From NCBI RefSeq assembly GCF_031501865.1, contig NZ_JARRCW010000001.1:1187001-1251000 (forward strand): a stretch of 64,000 nucleotides of DNA, read 5' to 3'. The translations under genes were made by a program, and so were the position numbers. Positions 17,055 to 26,067 of this stretch are shown here, piece after piece. Position 1 is the first letter of the stretch. Each line of letters starts with the position of its first letter. The DNA is from Pseudovibrio sp. M1P-2-3 (lineage in GTDB: Bacteria > Pseudomonadota > Alphaproteobacteria > Rhizobiales > Stappiaceae). Below the pieces are notes generated by a model. It worked only from the letters and a program-made list of their open reading frames with translations. It was not told where the DNA came from and ran no database searches.

Positions 17055-17807
17055 ATGCCAGTTTTTGACAATAATGGAATCCCGTTCGCATATCTTGATC
17101 AAGGGGAAGGTGACCCAATTATTTTGGTGCACGGTTTTGCATCCAACAAAAATGTAAACTGGGAGTACACAGGCTGGGTGGATCTTTTGGTCAAAAGTGG
17201 CCGCCGTGTTATCGCAATTGACAATCGCGGCCATGGAGAAAGTCATAAATTCTATAGTGCGGAAGATTATGGTGCTCCTTTAATGGCACAGGATGTTCTG
17301 GATTTGGTTGAGTTCCTGCAATTGGAAAAAGTTGATTTTATGGGCTATTCAATGGGAACTCGAATTTGTGCATTTTGCGCCCTTGCCCAACCCGAACGCG
17401 TGCGTTCGCTTGTTTTTGGTGGAATGGGATACGGCTTGATCAGCGGAGTGGGATCACCAGAGCCAATTATTGAAGCTCTCTTAGCTGAACGTCTTCAAGA
17501 TGTAAGTAATAAAACTGGGCGGGCCTTCAGAGCGTTTGCAGAACAAACAAAGTCGGACCGCTTAGCTCTTGCAGCTTGTATGCAATCTGCTCGGAAAAAA
17601 ATATCGGAACAGGATATTGCGGGCATTTCAGCGCCAGCGCTTATTGCAGTGGGTACCAAGGATGAAGTGGCCGGAGATCCTCAAGCTCTGGCAGACTTGA
17701 TGCAGAGTGCGCAAGTTCTTGCGATCCCGAACAGGGACCATATGGTTGCTGTTGGAGACAAAGTTTTTAAACAGGGTGTGCTTAGCTTTTTGCAAAATTG
17801 CAATTAA
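17055..17807 (+). CDS. Alpha/beta hydrolase
   Basis: 250 residues. Fold markers are LVHGFASN (oxyanion HG, about residue 27), AIDNRGHGES (about 57), the nucleophile elbow GYSMGTR (Ser about 98), an acid in VGTKDEVAG (about 200) and the catalytic His in NRDHMVAVGD (about 230). These make a full Ser-Asp-His triad. Family members are esterases, lipases or haloperoxidase-like enzymes, and no specific substrate can be given. The ATG at 17055 has an AGAAGAG site. It is followed at 130 bases by cysE and may have its own promoter. Confidence 0.88.
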   Translation: MPVFDNNGIPFAYLDQGEGDPIILVHGFASNKNVNWEYTGWVDLLVKSGRRVIAIDNRGHGESHKFYSAEDYGAPLMAQDVLDLVEFLQLEKVDFMGYSMGTRICAFCALAQPERVRSLVFGGMGYGLISGVGSPEPIIEALLAERLQDVSNKTGRAFRAFAEQTKSDRLALAACMQSARKKISEQDIAGISAPALIAVGTKDEVAGDPQALADLMQSAQVLAIPNRDHMVAVGDKVFKQGVLSFLQNCN

Positions 17808-17981
17808 GTCCCTTTTAGTATTTGACCTAAATGGGACCGGTCTAGAATGCCCTGTGTTCCCTGCAAATGTAGGTCAACAGGTTGACACTCGTAAGTTTTA
17901 TGGGTGTTCTCTTGGTTAGAGTAGAAAAGTTCCTATGTTATGCAGCTAGGAACCATAAATGTGTTCACGGAGGTGCCCTGC

Positions 17982-18821
17982 ATGACACAGCCAACAAAAA
18001 AAGCGACCAGACTGGCGATGCACGATCCTGTTTGGCAGCGTGTCAGGCTTGAGGCTGAAAAAATGGCTAAAAACGAGCCGGCTTTGGCCTCGTTTGTCTA
18101 TGAGACTGTCTTGCATCATGACACTCTTGAGGATGCCATAGTTCACCGTCTGGCAGATCGTTTAGGGCATATTGTTGTATCGTCCTCTCTTATCCGCCAG
18201 ACCTACAGAGAAGCTCTGGATGATGATACATTCATTTCTAATGCGTTTCGGGTTGATATTTCCGCGGTTTTGGACAGAGATCCCGCTTGTGAACGCCTCC
18301 TTGAGCCTTTGCTGTATTTTAAAGGGTTTCACGCCCTGCAAACGCACCGTTTAGCGCATTGGCTCTATAAAAAGGGGCGTGAGGATTTTGCTTTCTATTT
18401 GCAAAGTCGAAGTTCGGAAGTGTTTCAGACTGATATTCACCCAGCAGTTCCAATGGGACTCGGAATTTTCATAGATCACGGGACCGGTTTGGTTATCGGC
18501 AAAACGGCTGTCGTTGAGGATGATGTCTCTCTTCTTCAGGGGGTAACTCTTGGGGGGACTGGCAAAGAAAGCGGTGATCGCCACCCGAAAATTCGCCATG
18601 GTGTTCTGGTGGGAGCTGGCGCCAAAATTTTAGGAAATATTGAAGTGGGGCACTGTTCTCGCATAGCAGCAGGCTCCGTAGTTCTAAAACCTGTGGCACC
18701 ATGCACGACAGTTGCCGGGGTCCCGGCTAAGGTTGTAGGAGAGGCTGGCTGTGATCAGCCCGCGAGAGCCATGGATCAAACACTAGGTCAAGAAAAAACA
18801 ACGCAAAACAAACAAGGATAA
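17982..18821 (+). CDS. cysE: Serine O-acetyltransferase
   Basis: 279 residues from the ATG at 17982, chosen for its strong GGAGGTG site; the frame opens earlier at 17940. The N-terminal helical SATase domain (about 20-120) is followed by a left-handed beta-helix of hexapeptide repeats with the catalytic region DIHPAVPMGLGIFIDHGTG and LLQGVTLGGTGKESGDRHP. It makes O-acetylserine from serine and acetyl-CoA, the first step of cysteine synthesis. The C-terminal ~25 residues are polar and variable; in many CysE proteins the tail mediates feedback inhibition and cysteine synthase binding. Confidence 0.95.
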   Translation: MTQPTKKATRLAMHDPVWQRVRLEAEKMAKNEPALASFVYETVLHHDTLEDAIVHRLADRLGHIVVSSSLIRQTYREALDDDTFISNAFRVDISAVLDRDPACERLLEPLLYFKGFHALQTHRLAHWLYKKGREDFAFYLQSRSSEVFQTDIHPAVPMGLGIFIDHGTGLVIGKTAVVEDDVSLLQGVTLGGTGKESGDRHPKIRHGVLVGAGAKILGNIEVGHCSRIAAGSVVLKPVAPCTTVAGVPAKVVGEAGCDQPARAMDQTLGQEKTTQNKQG

Positions 18822-18903
18822 TGGGGTCAAAAGGGCTTGGCAGCACCATAAAATTCTATAGGTTTGGGGCCCATTACATTTGGAGAATGAGAAGGAGACG
18901 GCT

Positions 18904-19119
18904 GTGAAGCCAGACGAAATTCGGAAGCTGGAGACCTACCTGCGCAATACGTTCAAGTCTCCCGGTATTAGCGTTCGGCCACGCCCTCGCAAGGATGACT
19001 CCTGCGAAGTATATGTGGCGGATGAGTTCTTGGGCGTTATCTTCCGTGATGATGAAGATGAGGACCTTTGCTGGAACTTCCAGATGGCGATTCTGGAAAT
19101 TGACGTTGAAGACCTCTAA
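18904..19119 (+). CDS. DUF3126 family protein
   Basis: 71 residues from a GTG at 18904 preceded by AAGGAGA; an upstream TTG would add eight residues. The sequence (KPDEIRKLETYLRNTF, then RPRPRKDDSCEVYV, FLGVIFRDDEDEDL) matches the small DUF3126 family of alphaproteobacteria. It is acidic at the C-terminus. Function unknown. It follows cysE by 82 bases, an arrangement I recall from other alphaproteobacteria, and ends in a strong terminator. Confidence 0.85.
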   Translation: MKPDEIRKLETYLRNTFKSPGISVRPRPRKDDSCEVYVADEFLGVIFRDDEDEDLCWNFQMAILEIDVEDL

Positions 19120-19134
19120 AGGTTCAGTTTTGTT

Positions 19135-19163
19135 AAAAAGGGCTCCAAGTTGGAGCCCTTTTT
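19135..19163 (+). terminator. Rho-independent terminator after the DUF3126 gene
   Basis: Perfect 13-bp stem AAAAAGGGCTCCA (19135-19147), three-base loop, TGGAGCCCTTTTT (19151-19163), ending in a T run. It probably ends the cysE-DUF3126 transcript and separates it from the carbonic anhydrase gene. Confidence 0.9.
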
Positions 19164-19223
19164 GTGTCAATCTATTGTAACTACTGAAATTTGGGAAACC
19201 AGAGGATAAAAGGGGAGGTGACC

Positions 19224-19751
19224 ATGCAATGTTATCAACTTGGAGATAAAAAGCCGACGTTTCCAGAAAATGGTCAGTATTGGGTGGCACCAACTGCTAC
19301 ATTGATTGGCGACGTTATCCTCGGAGAGGAAGCCAGTGTTTGGTTTGGCGCTATTTTGCGGGGCGACCGTGAGGCGTTACAAATTGGTTCTCGAACGAAC
19401 ATTCAAGATGGATGTGTCTTGCATACCGATATGGGATTCCCGCTTGAAATCGACGAAGGGGTGACCGTTGGCCATAACGCAATTTTGCACGGGTGTAAAA
19501 TTGGGAAGGGCTCTTTGATTGGTATGGGCGCTACTATTCTAAATGGCGCGAAAGTTGGTCGCCATTGTATAATCGGTGCAAACTCACTTATTCCTGAAGG
19601 GAAAGAAATTCCAGATTTCTCCTTGGTCGTGGGGATTCCCGGGAAAGTTATTCGCTCGTTGCCTGAAGATATTAAAGAAACTCTTGAAGGCTCAGCCCAA
19701 GGGTATGTCGATAACTGGCGCCGCTATAAAGACGGGCTCTCTGAACTTTAG
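19224..19751 (+). CDS. Gamma-class carbonic anhydrase family protein
   Basis: 175 residues from the ATG at 19224, with GGGGAGGTG just upstream. It is a left-handed beta-helix of hexapeptide repeats. The zinc-ligand histidines can be seen in QDGCVLHTD and [27 protein letters not shown] matches the YrdA/PaaY/CamH group. Members hydrate CO2 or may be inactive structural subunits; mitochondrial relatives sit on complex I. The closest functional label is gamma-CA-like; activity is not certain. It stands alone behind a terminator. Confidence 0.9.
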   Translation: MQCYQLGDKKPTFPENGQYWVAPTATLIGDVILGEEASVWFGAILRGDREALQIGSRTNIQDGCVLHTDMGFPLEIDEGVTVGHNAILHGCKIGKGSLIGMGATILNGAKVGRHCIIGANSLIPEGKEIPDFSLVVGIPGKVIRSLPEDIKETLEGSAQGYVDNWRRYKDGLSEL

Positions 19752-19814
19752 GGGTATTTTCGAGGCAAGTTCATCATTTGGATTAATGCGCATCTTTGCA
19801 GAGTGATAGCTACG

Positions 19815-20426
19815 TTAGTCTTCTATGGTTGCCACGGTTGTAACACGCCTATCTGAGATCGCACTCCATTTGGCGGGGTCATAGCTGGATTGGCGTTTTA
19901 CAAACCGGTAAGGGGTCGAATACCAAGGCAATATCGGATCGAGTAAATTATCCAGCACCAGATCTCCAAGATCTGTACGTACTACTAAAACCGCATGTCC
20001 ATCATTACTGGTATCCTTGACGACGGTTATGAGCAGCGCACTTGCGGGCCAGCCTAGCTTTATAAGAGAGCGCTGTTTTTCCAAGACATATTCTTCGCAA
20101 TCACCAGCCCCAGAGGTTGGGTAAGTCCAGTACTCAGGAACCTTAAAGAGATTTTCATCAGTGGCAGGGACAATTTTCTGGTTCACTTGACGGTTAATGG
20201 AATGTAGTTGTTTCCATTTGGTTTGCGTGAGAGCCACTATTTTTGCGGTCTTTACCGTTGTGTTGCATATATGTGAGTTTTCAATACAGAAATTGACATG
20301 ACCAATGGGGGGAGGGGTTTCTCCTAGCATAGGCATAAATCGGCCAATAATCGGGGAAGCGTTCACCAAGCTTGTTAGAAGAAAAAAAGTTAGAAAGGAG
20401 AAAATTAGTTGTTTAATATTAAGCAC
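19815..20426 (-). CDS. Transglutaminase-like cysteine peptidase (BTLCP, LapG-related)
   Basis: 203 residues from a GTG at 20426 with a GGGGAGGT site. A signal peptide (LIFSFLTFFLLTSLVNA) sends it to the periplasm. The catalytic triad of the family is visible: Cys in SGAGDCEEYV (about 110), His in NDGHAVLVVR and Asp in LVLDNLLDP. LapG, a c-di-GMP-controlled protease that releases surface adhesins, belongs to the same Pfam family, but many alphaproteobacterial members have no known target. The adjoining gene encodes a double PilZ protein, which hints at a c-di-GMP connection; no LapD-like gene is seen. Confidence 0.87.
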   Translation of the reverse strand: MLNIKQLIFSFLTFFLLTSLVNASPIIGRFMPMLGETPPPIGHVNFCIENSHICNTTVKTAKIVALTQTKWKQLHSINRQVNQKIVPATDENLFKVPEYWTYPTSGAGDCEEYVLEKQRSLIKLGWPASALLITVVKDTSNDGHAVLVVRTDLGDLVLDNLLDPILPWYSTPYRFVKRQSSYDPAKWSAISDRRVTTVATIED

Positions 20427-20576
20427 TGTAATACCTCCCCTAAAGGTTAGTTCTACAGTAAATTATTGACTTTGATTTTGGGGTAATCTGGGTGACTTAG
20501 TTTTACTAGAAGATTCTATAATTTTTATTTGTATTGTTTATTATTTTGCATAGAACTACTAAAGGCGAGGCGACTA

Positions 20577-21197
20577 TCAGTCGCCTAAATGCTGTTCCAA
20601 GAGATCTTGATTATGAATAACTGCGAACTCTAACGCGATACCATCCTCGGTATGGCGGATGACGCGTGCTCTCATTTTCCCAATGCCTATGGAAGTTCCT
20701 GGCTCGGGTTTTAGAGAGGTCTTTATAGCTGCACCGGAAAGTGAAACATCCAAAATCCGGCACTTGTGCTTGGTGCCATCTTCTAAAATAAGACTGGTGA
20801 AGGGGTTCTTGGGAATGAAACGTTCGTGACGTCTATCTTCCGGTAAGTTAAAACGCTCTTTATTTGCCAGCCAAGTAAGCATGCCAGCAAGTTTGTCCTG
20901 TTTGCGTTCAGTTGTCTTTATTTCTAAGGCGAAGCCCCCTGAAAAAATTCTGGTAATGGTGCCTTCAACTCTTCCAATATGGTCAACGTAGATGATGACA
21001 CGATCATCAACCTCGCCTGATACAGGAGCTAAAACATAGGCCCCACCTGGTGACATGTTTTTAATTTGACAAGGGTATTCTTGGCGGTTTTGCATCATGC
21101 AACGACCAAGAAGGTCAACATTGACACGAGAGAAGCGGCGCCTTTCAGGTCTACGTTCTGAGATCTTCTTGATAACTGCTGTATGCCGATTTGTCAT
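20577..21197 (-). CDS. Tandem PilZ-domain protein
   Basis: 206 residues with two PilZ domains. The first has RRRFSRVNVDL followed by NMSPGGAYV (about 18-95). The second has RRHERFIPKNPF followed by DVSLSGAAI (about 120-200). Both keep the basic RxxxR switch and the (D/N)xSxxG motif needed to bind cyclic di-GMP. There is no output domain, so it would act by binding partners or as a c-di-GMP sink. It lies upstream of the BTLCP peptidase on the same strand, with 150 bases between them. Confidence 0.88.
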   Translation of the reverse strand: MTNRHTAVIKKISERRPERRRFSRVNVDLLGRCMMQNRQEYPCQIKNMSPGGAYVLAPVSGEVDDRVIIYVDHIGRVEGTITRIFSGGFALEIKTTERKQDKLAGMLTWLANKERFNLPEDRRHERFIPKNPFTSLILEDGTKHKCRILDVSLSGAAIKTSLKPEPGTSIGIGKMRARVIRHTEDGIALEFAVIHNQDLLEQHLGD

Positions 21198-21308
21198 AGT
21201 TTACTGCCCTTACCGACAAACGCACAACGAACGTTTTCCTATAATCGATTTGGGGAGGATGCTATTGGGTTAAAGTTAATAGAGTCTAACGGAATTGATA
21301 TGTAACTT

Positions 21309-21974
21309 TTAGCTTTTCCCTCCATTAATAACGTGAAGATGGCCAACGCGTTTAATTTTCAGATTTGTTGCGATGGGGCCTACTGAAGGAGGAAAGGGAT
21401 TTTGGCCCGTGGAAATGGGGGGATTCTTTCTCCATAACCGCTTACCTGTTTTTTGTTTTTGAGCAATGCATACTCTTGCGGTTTCGGGCTTTATAAGTTG
21501 CATACTTGAAATGCTATTCGTTACTAAAGGCTGGGCCCCTAACCAGCCCGGTTGTTCTATGGGTATGATACAGCCCAAAATTCGCGTGCACCCTTCGCCT
21601 CTTACAGTTAAAGGCAATAGTAGCATTTCCAAATTTACTATCTGACCGTTGTCAGTTTTTGATGTGATTTCTAAAAAGGCGGGCACTCTTTTTTTCGTAA
21701 CTGATTGTAAGGATGCTGATATGGTATGCGTATCCTCCCCATTCCACATATTTAGGAACTCACGGCCTCGCAATTCTTTGCAAAATAAAGAGCATAGGCG
21801 CGTTCCTGCTAGGCGATAGCGATAGGAGTCTGCATTCCTCATTTCGAGGATAAACGTATCTCTTAAGAGTGCTTTAATTGCAGAAGGCTGGATGTCCCCC
21901 CTTTCGGGAGTTTTGCGTTGGCCACGCAATTCGTTCCAGTAATCAAAGAGTTGACATGTAGAGCCGTGTTTCAT
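21309..21974 (-). CDS. PAS domain protein (PAS_5/DUF1332 family)
   Basis: 221 residues. The PAS_5 family features are present: LFDYWNELRGQRKTPERGDI at the start, then FILEMRNADSYRYRLAGTRL and FCKELRGREFL (about 40-75), and LLLPLTVRGEGCTRILGCI (about 115-135). There is no kinase or GGDEF output domain. Such proteins are common in Hyphomicrobiales and often sit near PilZ genes. In Caulobacter the relative MopJ belongs to a similar PAS-only class; that link is only a suggestion. The C-terminal ~70 residues are basic and show no recognised fold. Confidence 0.82.
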   Translation of the reverse strand: MKHGSTCQLFDYWNELRGQRKTPERGDIQPSAIKALLRDTFILEMRNADSYRYRLAGTRLCSLFCKELRGREFLNMWNGEDTHTISASLQSVTKKRVPAFLEITSKTDNGQIVNLEMLLLPLTVRGEGCTRILGCIIPIEQPGWLGAQPLVTNSISSMQLIKPETARVCIAQKQKTGKRLWRKNPPISTGQNPFPPSVGPIATNLKIKRVGHLHVINGGKS

Positions 21975-22204
21975 GATCCCCCAACAGAGTTTGTGTTTAG
22001 CCGCTACTTGGGACTCGCTGAACCAGTTTCCTGTCTATTGATAGTTTTCTCCATCCACCCGTCGGGGGTGGGCAAGATTTGGGGAGCAATCTTGCAGTAG
22101 GAAATCACGTTAAGAAAAAACTGGTGAACTGGCGGATTTTGCAAAAACGGGGCAGGGTGTGTATTTGCAAGTCATGAGAAATTTTTAGTTGGGGCAATGA
22201 CCAT

Positions 22205-22939
22205 ATGTCAGAGCAAAAAACCGTAGCAAAAGAGCCAGTTTTTAATTTACCCGCTGTTGTAATTGGCCTGTCGTCTATTCTTGGTTTTATTCACCTTCTG
22301 CGTGAGTATGTGCTTCCGCGTGATTGGGATATTGAGGTGATACTCTTATTTGCGTTCTGGCCAATCCGATTTGCGGAAAACTCTAATGTAATTGGGAGTT
22401 GGCCAGGAGGTGTAGCGAGTGAGTTATGGAGTTTTGTTACCTATAGCTTTTTGCATGGCAGTTTTACCCATCTGATGCTCAATGTTATCTGGATGGCGAT
22501 TTTTGGGACTGCTGTTGCACGTCGTTTTGGTACCATGCGCTTTTTAAGCTTTTCGTTGGTCTGTGCTATTATGGGGGCCTTGGCTCACCTGGCAACCAAC
22601 TGGGGGGATACTGCGCCCATGATAGGAGCATCTGCAGCTATTTCAGGCCAAATGGCGGCCTCTTTTCGATTTGTTTTTGGTACTGGTGGACCGCTGAGTG
22701 CTCTGCGTGCAAACCACCCAAGTGATTATGTCGTGCCAGCGCAGCCTCTTAGGGTCGCAATCTCAGATAAGCGAGTGTGGGGCGCTGTTGTTGCTTGGTT
22801 TGGCATTAACTTTATCTTTGGGTACTGGAGCATGCCTATTATGTCTGCTGGTGCAAGTATCGCTTGGCAAGCACACGTAGGCGGGTTTGTTGCAGGCCTA
22901 TTGCTATTTCGATTCTTCGATCCAGTTGCGCGGAGGTGA
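22205..22939 (+). CDS. Rhomboid-family intramembrane serine protease
   Basis: 244 residues with six or seven membrane segments. The core is present: SFLHGSFTHLMLNVIWM (loop and helix with HxxxN), the catalytic serine in GASAAISGQ (about 145) and the catalytic histidine in WQAHVGGFVAGLL (about 222). The usual GASGA reads GASAA, a tolerated change. Between them a hydrophilic insert of ~45 residues is longer than in GlpG. It should cut membrane proteins within the lipid bilayer; substrates unknown. It stands alone, with CBS protein next on the same strand. Confidence 0.9.
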   Translation: MSEQKTVAKEPVFNLPAVVIGLSSILGFIHLLREYVLPRDWDIEVILLFAFWPIRFAENSNVIGSWPGGVASELWSFVTYSFLHGSFTHLMLNVIWMAIFGTAVARRFGTMRFLSFSLVCAIMGALAHLATNWGDTAPMIGASAAISGQMAASFRFVFGTGGPLSALRANHPSDYVVPAQPLRVAISDKRVWGAVVAWFGINFIFGYWSMPIMSAGASIAWQAHVGGFVAGLLLFRFFDPVARR

Positions 22940-23074
22940 TAAAAAGCGCCTTTGCTCTAGGGATTTTAAACGATGGGCTATGCAAAGCTCTAGTTTTTAG
23001 TCATGATACATTAAACATAAAAAGTAGAGGGTAAAGATCAACTGGTTAAGCTGTATTGAAGGTAGGAGGAAACC

Positions 23075-23506
23075 ATGACAGTTGCGGCTATATTGGCAAA
23101 TAAGGGACATAGAGTTGTCGTAGAGAGTTCGGAATGCACACTTTCCAAGATTTGCCAAGTTCTGGAAGCAGAGAAAATCGGGGCAATTGTGATCTGTGAT
23201 ACGGAAGATGTGATTGCCGGTATTGTGTCGGAACGTGATGTTGTAAAGGCAATTTCAAAGTTCGGTCCAGACATTCTATCTAAACCTGTTTCCGAGTTTA
23301 TGACCGCCGGTGTTGTTACGTGTGAAGAGGGAGACACTATCAATACCGTTATGGAAAAAATGACTGAGGGTCGATTTCGTCATATTCCAGTACTGCAAAA
23401 CAGCAAGTTACGGGGAATCATCTCCATCGGGGATGCTGTTAAATTCCGGATTGCGCAGGTTGAGCAGGAAGCGGAAGACATGCGGAAATACATTCATACC
23501 GGTTAA
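23075..23506 (+). CDS. CBS-domain protein
   Basis: 143 residues made almost wholly of two CBS domains (about 10-65 and 75-130). Each has the typical ending: GIVSERDVVKAIS and GIISIGDAVKFRI. CBS pairs bind adenine nucleotides and regulate partner proteins. No partner domain is fused. The ATG has a near-perfect AGGAGGA site at the right distance. It converges on the patatin gene; a small GCACAG/CTGTGC hairpin (23519-23536) lies between them without a T run. Confidence 0.92.
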   Translation: MTVAAILANKGHRVVVESSECTLSKICQVLEAEKIGAIVICDTEDVIAGIVSERDVVKAISKFGPDILSKPVSEFMTAGVVTCEEGDTINTVMEKMTEGRFRHIPVLQNSKLRGIISIGDAVKFRIAQVEQEAEDMRKYIHTG

Positions 23507-23585
23507 TTGAAATTCATTGCACAGTGAATGCTGTGCTTAGTGGGCTTTTCCGGTAGGACATTGAAGGTTAAGTCCACTTCTTTCT

Positions 23586-24584
23586 TCAAGATGGGATTTT
23601 ATCAATTAAACTCAAAATGTCTGGGCAAGACTTTATTGTTGTTTGATAACCTACATCGATGGTTTCTTTTGCACGGTGAAAGTCAAACAGCCCGATGTGC
23701 CCCAAGCGCATGCTTAGAGTTACATCAGGAGGGTCTCCGGCAAGGCGGGAACGGCCAATTCGGTCCTGAATGATGTTGAAACTTTCCATCATAACCCCTG
23801 ATATGCCGGGTAGTGAACGGGACTTTCTTCCAAAGAACTGCCTCCGCATAGCTTTATCGGCTGCCTTCCCAAGTGACTTCTCGCGGGAGTTCTCAAAGTC
23901 TGAAGGTGAATTAGGAGGGGCAGGAGGAACGTCGTGGACAACAGTTGTGCCTCGTCCGAAGTTATCGTAGTTGAGGTTGACAGCTATGACAACACGAGCC
24001 CCTAAAGCACGGCAAGCTGAAACGGGTATGGGATTGACTAAGGCACCATCCACCAGCCAGCGCCCCCCAAGTCGTACCGGCTCGAACACTCCTGGCAACG
24101 CGTAGGAACACCGCATAGCATGAGCAAGTGATCCGGACTTTATCCAGATTTCATGACCCGTACCAAGCTCCGTAGAGATGGCGACAAATGGCCTGTCCAG
24201 ATCCTCAATTCGTATATCTCCGACACGTTTGGCCAGAAGATCCGAGAGCTTTCTTCCAGAAATTAATCCGGAGCCACCAAAGGCGAAGTCCAGAAGTCCG
24301 AAAACCTTGCGTTTGGTAAGTTCCTTTGAAAAAGCGTCGAGTTCTTCCAGCTTGTTGGCCAGATAGCAACCTCCAACAACAGAACCCATGGAAGTGCCAC
24401 ATACTATATCGGGCCTAATACCTGTTTCCAACAGAGCCTTTATAACACCTATATGGGCCCAGCCACGGGCAGCTCCCCCACCAAGGGCCAAACCAACTGT
24501 TGGCCTGAAGTGTGGAAGGGGGTCCGTTTTCTCTTCAGAGCTACCTTCTTTGGAGGAAGGCCAGAGCGTAAGGTTGGTGAGCAC
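23586..24584 (-). CDS. Patatin-like phospholipase
   Basis: 332 residues from a GTG at 24584. All patatin motifs are visible: oxyanion GGGAARGWAHIG (about 35), nucleophile elbow GTSMGSVVGG (Ser about 66) and the dyad aspartate in DGALVNPIPVSA (about 182). Relatives such as RssA are membrane-associated acyl hydrolases. The C-terminal ~110 residues contain a poorly conserved linker and a basic patch (RRQFFGRKSR). It is downstream of hisI and folE on the same strand, with 87 bases after its upstream neighbour, and probably belongs to that cluster. Confidence 0.9.
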   Translation of the reverse strand: MLTNLTLWPSSKEGSSEEKTDPLPHFRPTVGLALGGGAARGWAHIGVIKALLETGIRPDIVCGTSMGSVVGGCYLANKLEELDAFSKELTKRKVFGLLDFAFGGSGLISGRKLSDLLAKRVGDIRIEDLDRPFVAISTELGTGHEIWIKSGSLAHAMRCSYALPGVFEPVRLGGRWLVDGALVNPIPVSACRALGARVVIAVNLNYDNFGRGTTVVHDVPPAPPNSPSDFENSREKSLGKAADKAMRRQFFGRKSRSLPGISGVMMESFNIIQDRIGRSRLAGDPPDVTLSMRLGHIGLFDFHRAKETIDVGYQTTIKSCPDILSLIDKIPS

Positions 24585-24671
24585 GGACTCTATCCTGTTC
24601 TGTCTTCTCTGATCTACCCTATTACCTAAGGAACGAACCTATAGAAAACATAAATGGAGCGTGCTTTTAAG

Positions 24672-25145
24672 CTAACTTTTTCGGTTGTAGACTTTTTCTG
24701 GGTCATAAACAGGCTCTTTTTCAACGAAGTTCAATACAAAACTTCCTACTTGAGTTTGTTCGACTTTCCTGAAAAAGCAGGACCGGTACCCGACGTGACA
24801 CGTTGCCCCGTTCCCTTCAACGCGTACGCGAAGCCAGAGGGCGTCCTGATCGCAGTCTGTACGAAGCTCCAGAACTTTTTGAATCTGGCCGGATGTAGCT
24901 CCCTTCCTCCAGTATTCTTGCCGAGAGCGGCTCCAGTACCAGGCTTCCCCACTTTCGATAGTGCGCTGTAGACTTTCGGCGTTCATATACCCAACCATCA
25001 GTAACTCGCCACTGTCGAAGTCGCTCACGGCTGCTGCAATCAAGCCATCTCGATCGAACTTTGGGGCGAATGCTGTTCCAAGCTCAACAGTCGCCTTGTC
25101 GGTTCGCTCTGAAAATAGCGGTGGGGCACTTTGGAAATTACACAT
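24672..25145 (-). CDS. hisI: Phosphoribosyl-AMP cyclohydrolase
   Basis: 157 residues, HisI alone without the HisE fusion. Motifs: [30 protein letters not shown], and the metal-binding [11 protein letters not shown] followed by [13 protein letters not shown] with its cysteines. It opens the purine ring of PR-AMP in histidine biosynthesis. Its 5' end is 24 bases from the end of folE, so the two are probably co-transcribed. The rest of the his pathway is elsewhere. Confidence 0.95.
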   Translation of the reverse strand: MCNFQSAPPLFSERTDKATVELGTAFAPKFDRDGLIAAAVSDFDSGELLMVGYMNAESLQRTIESGEAWYWSRSRQEYWRKGATSGQIQKVLELRTDCDQDALWLRVRVEGNGATCHVGYRSCFFRKVEQTQVGSFVLNFVEKEPVYDPEKVYNRKS

Positions 25146-25169
25146 AATAGGTTTGCTGTCTGCTGGAGT

Positions 25170-25799
25170 TTATGCGCGGAGCAAAGTCATAAATCTTGCT
25201 TGCTCTTCCGGATTACTTTCGAAAACTCCAGAGAACTGAGTAGTGATGGTTCGCGCGCCGGATTTTTGAATACCACGCATCGCCATACATTGATGCTCGG
25301 CCTCGATCATGAGCGCCACACCTCGTGGTGCCAAATGTGTATTAATAGTAGCCGCTATCTGCGCGGTCATGTTCTCTTGCGTTTGCAGCCGTTTGGCAAA
25401 AACATCAACAACGCGAGCGAGTTTAGACAGGCCAACGACTTTATGATCAGGGTAATAGGCGACATGGGCTTTACCGGTAAAAGGCAGCACGTGATGTTCG
25501 CAAAAAGAGGTGAATTCGATATTTTTCAAAAGAACCATATCCATATAGCCGCCAACTTCTTCAAAGGTGCGCGCCAGATGTTCACTTGGGTCTTCGGTAT
25601 ATCCGGAAAAAAGGTCCTGAAACGCATTAACCATGCGCTTTGGGGTGTCTAAAAGTCCTTCCCGATCAGGGTTATCTCCTGTCCACCTAAGGAGAACACG
25701 GGCAGCGGCCTCTGCCTCTTCACGTGTGGGAATGGAGGCGTTGATTTGTTCCGCCGTTTCAGGAGCCGTGTCATTTATTGATTTCAGGACCACGTCCAT
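25170..25799 (-). CDS. folE: GTP cyclohydrolase I
   Basis: 209 residues, normal for the family. The zinc Cys/His set is present in [17 protein letters not shown] and [13 protein letters not shown], and the conserved [16 protein letters not shown] follows the first motif. It turns GTP into dihydroneopterin triphosphate for folate (and related pterin) synthesis. The N-terminal 35 residues are variable. It is the first gene of the folE-hisI(-patatin) series; the 268 bases upstream, shared with the Fe-S scaffold gene, should contain the divergent promoters. Confidence 0.96.
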   Translation of the reverse strand: MDVVLKSINDTAPETAEQINASIPTREEAEAAARVLLRWTGDNPDREGLLDTPKRMVNAFQDLFSGYTEDPSEHLARTFEEVGGYMDMVLLKNIEFTSFCEHHVLPFTGKAHVAYYPDHKVVGLSKLARVVDVFAKRLQTQENMTAQIAATINTHLAPRGVALMIEAEHQCMAMRGIQKSGARTITTQFSGVFESNPEEQARFMTLLRA

Positions 25800-26067
25800 A
25801 TTTTAAACTCCAACAATGCGCGATGTAGCCTAACATGGCCTTACATTCTTTTTAACGCTAACAGGTTACAGCCACGTTATAATAGGGCTTTCCTCAGAGT
25901 AGGTGTCACTAAGCGCTGTCCGGTTATTTTCTTGGTGTCCAAGGCCCAACAGTCATGGTGCCAACTTGTGATTAACCCCTTGTTGGCCTACATACTCATT
26001 AGCGGTAGGGTGTATATATGTTAAATGTGCGACGGAATAAAGAGCTTTCCCTCCGTAAAGGGTTCTA

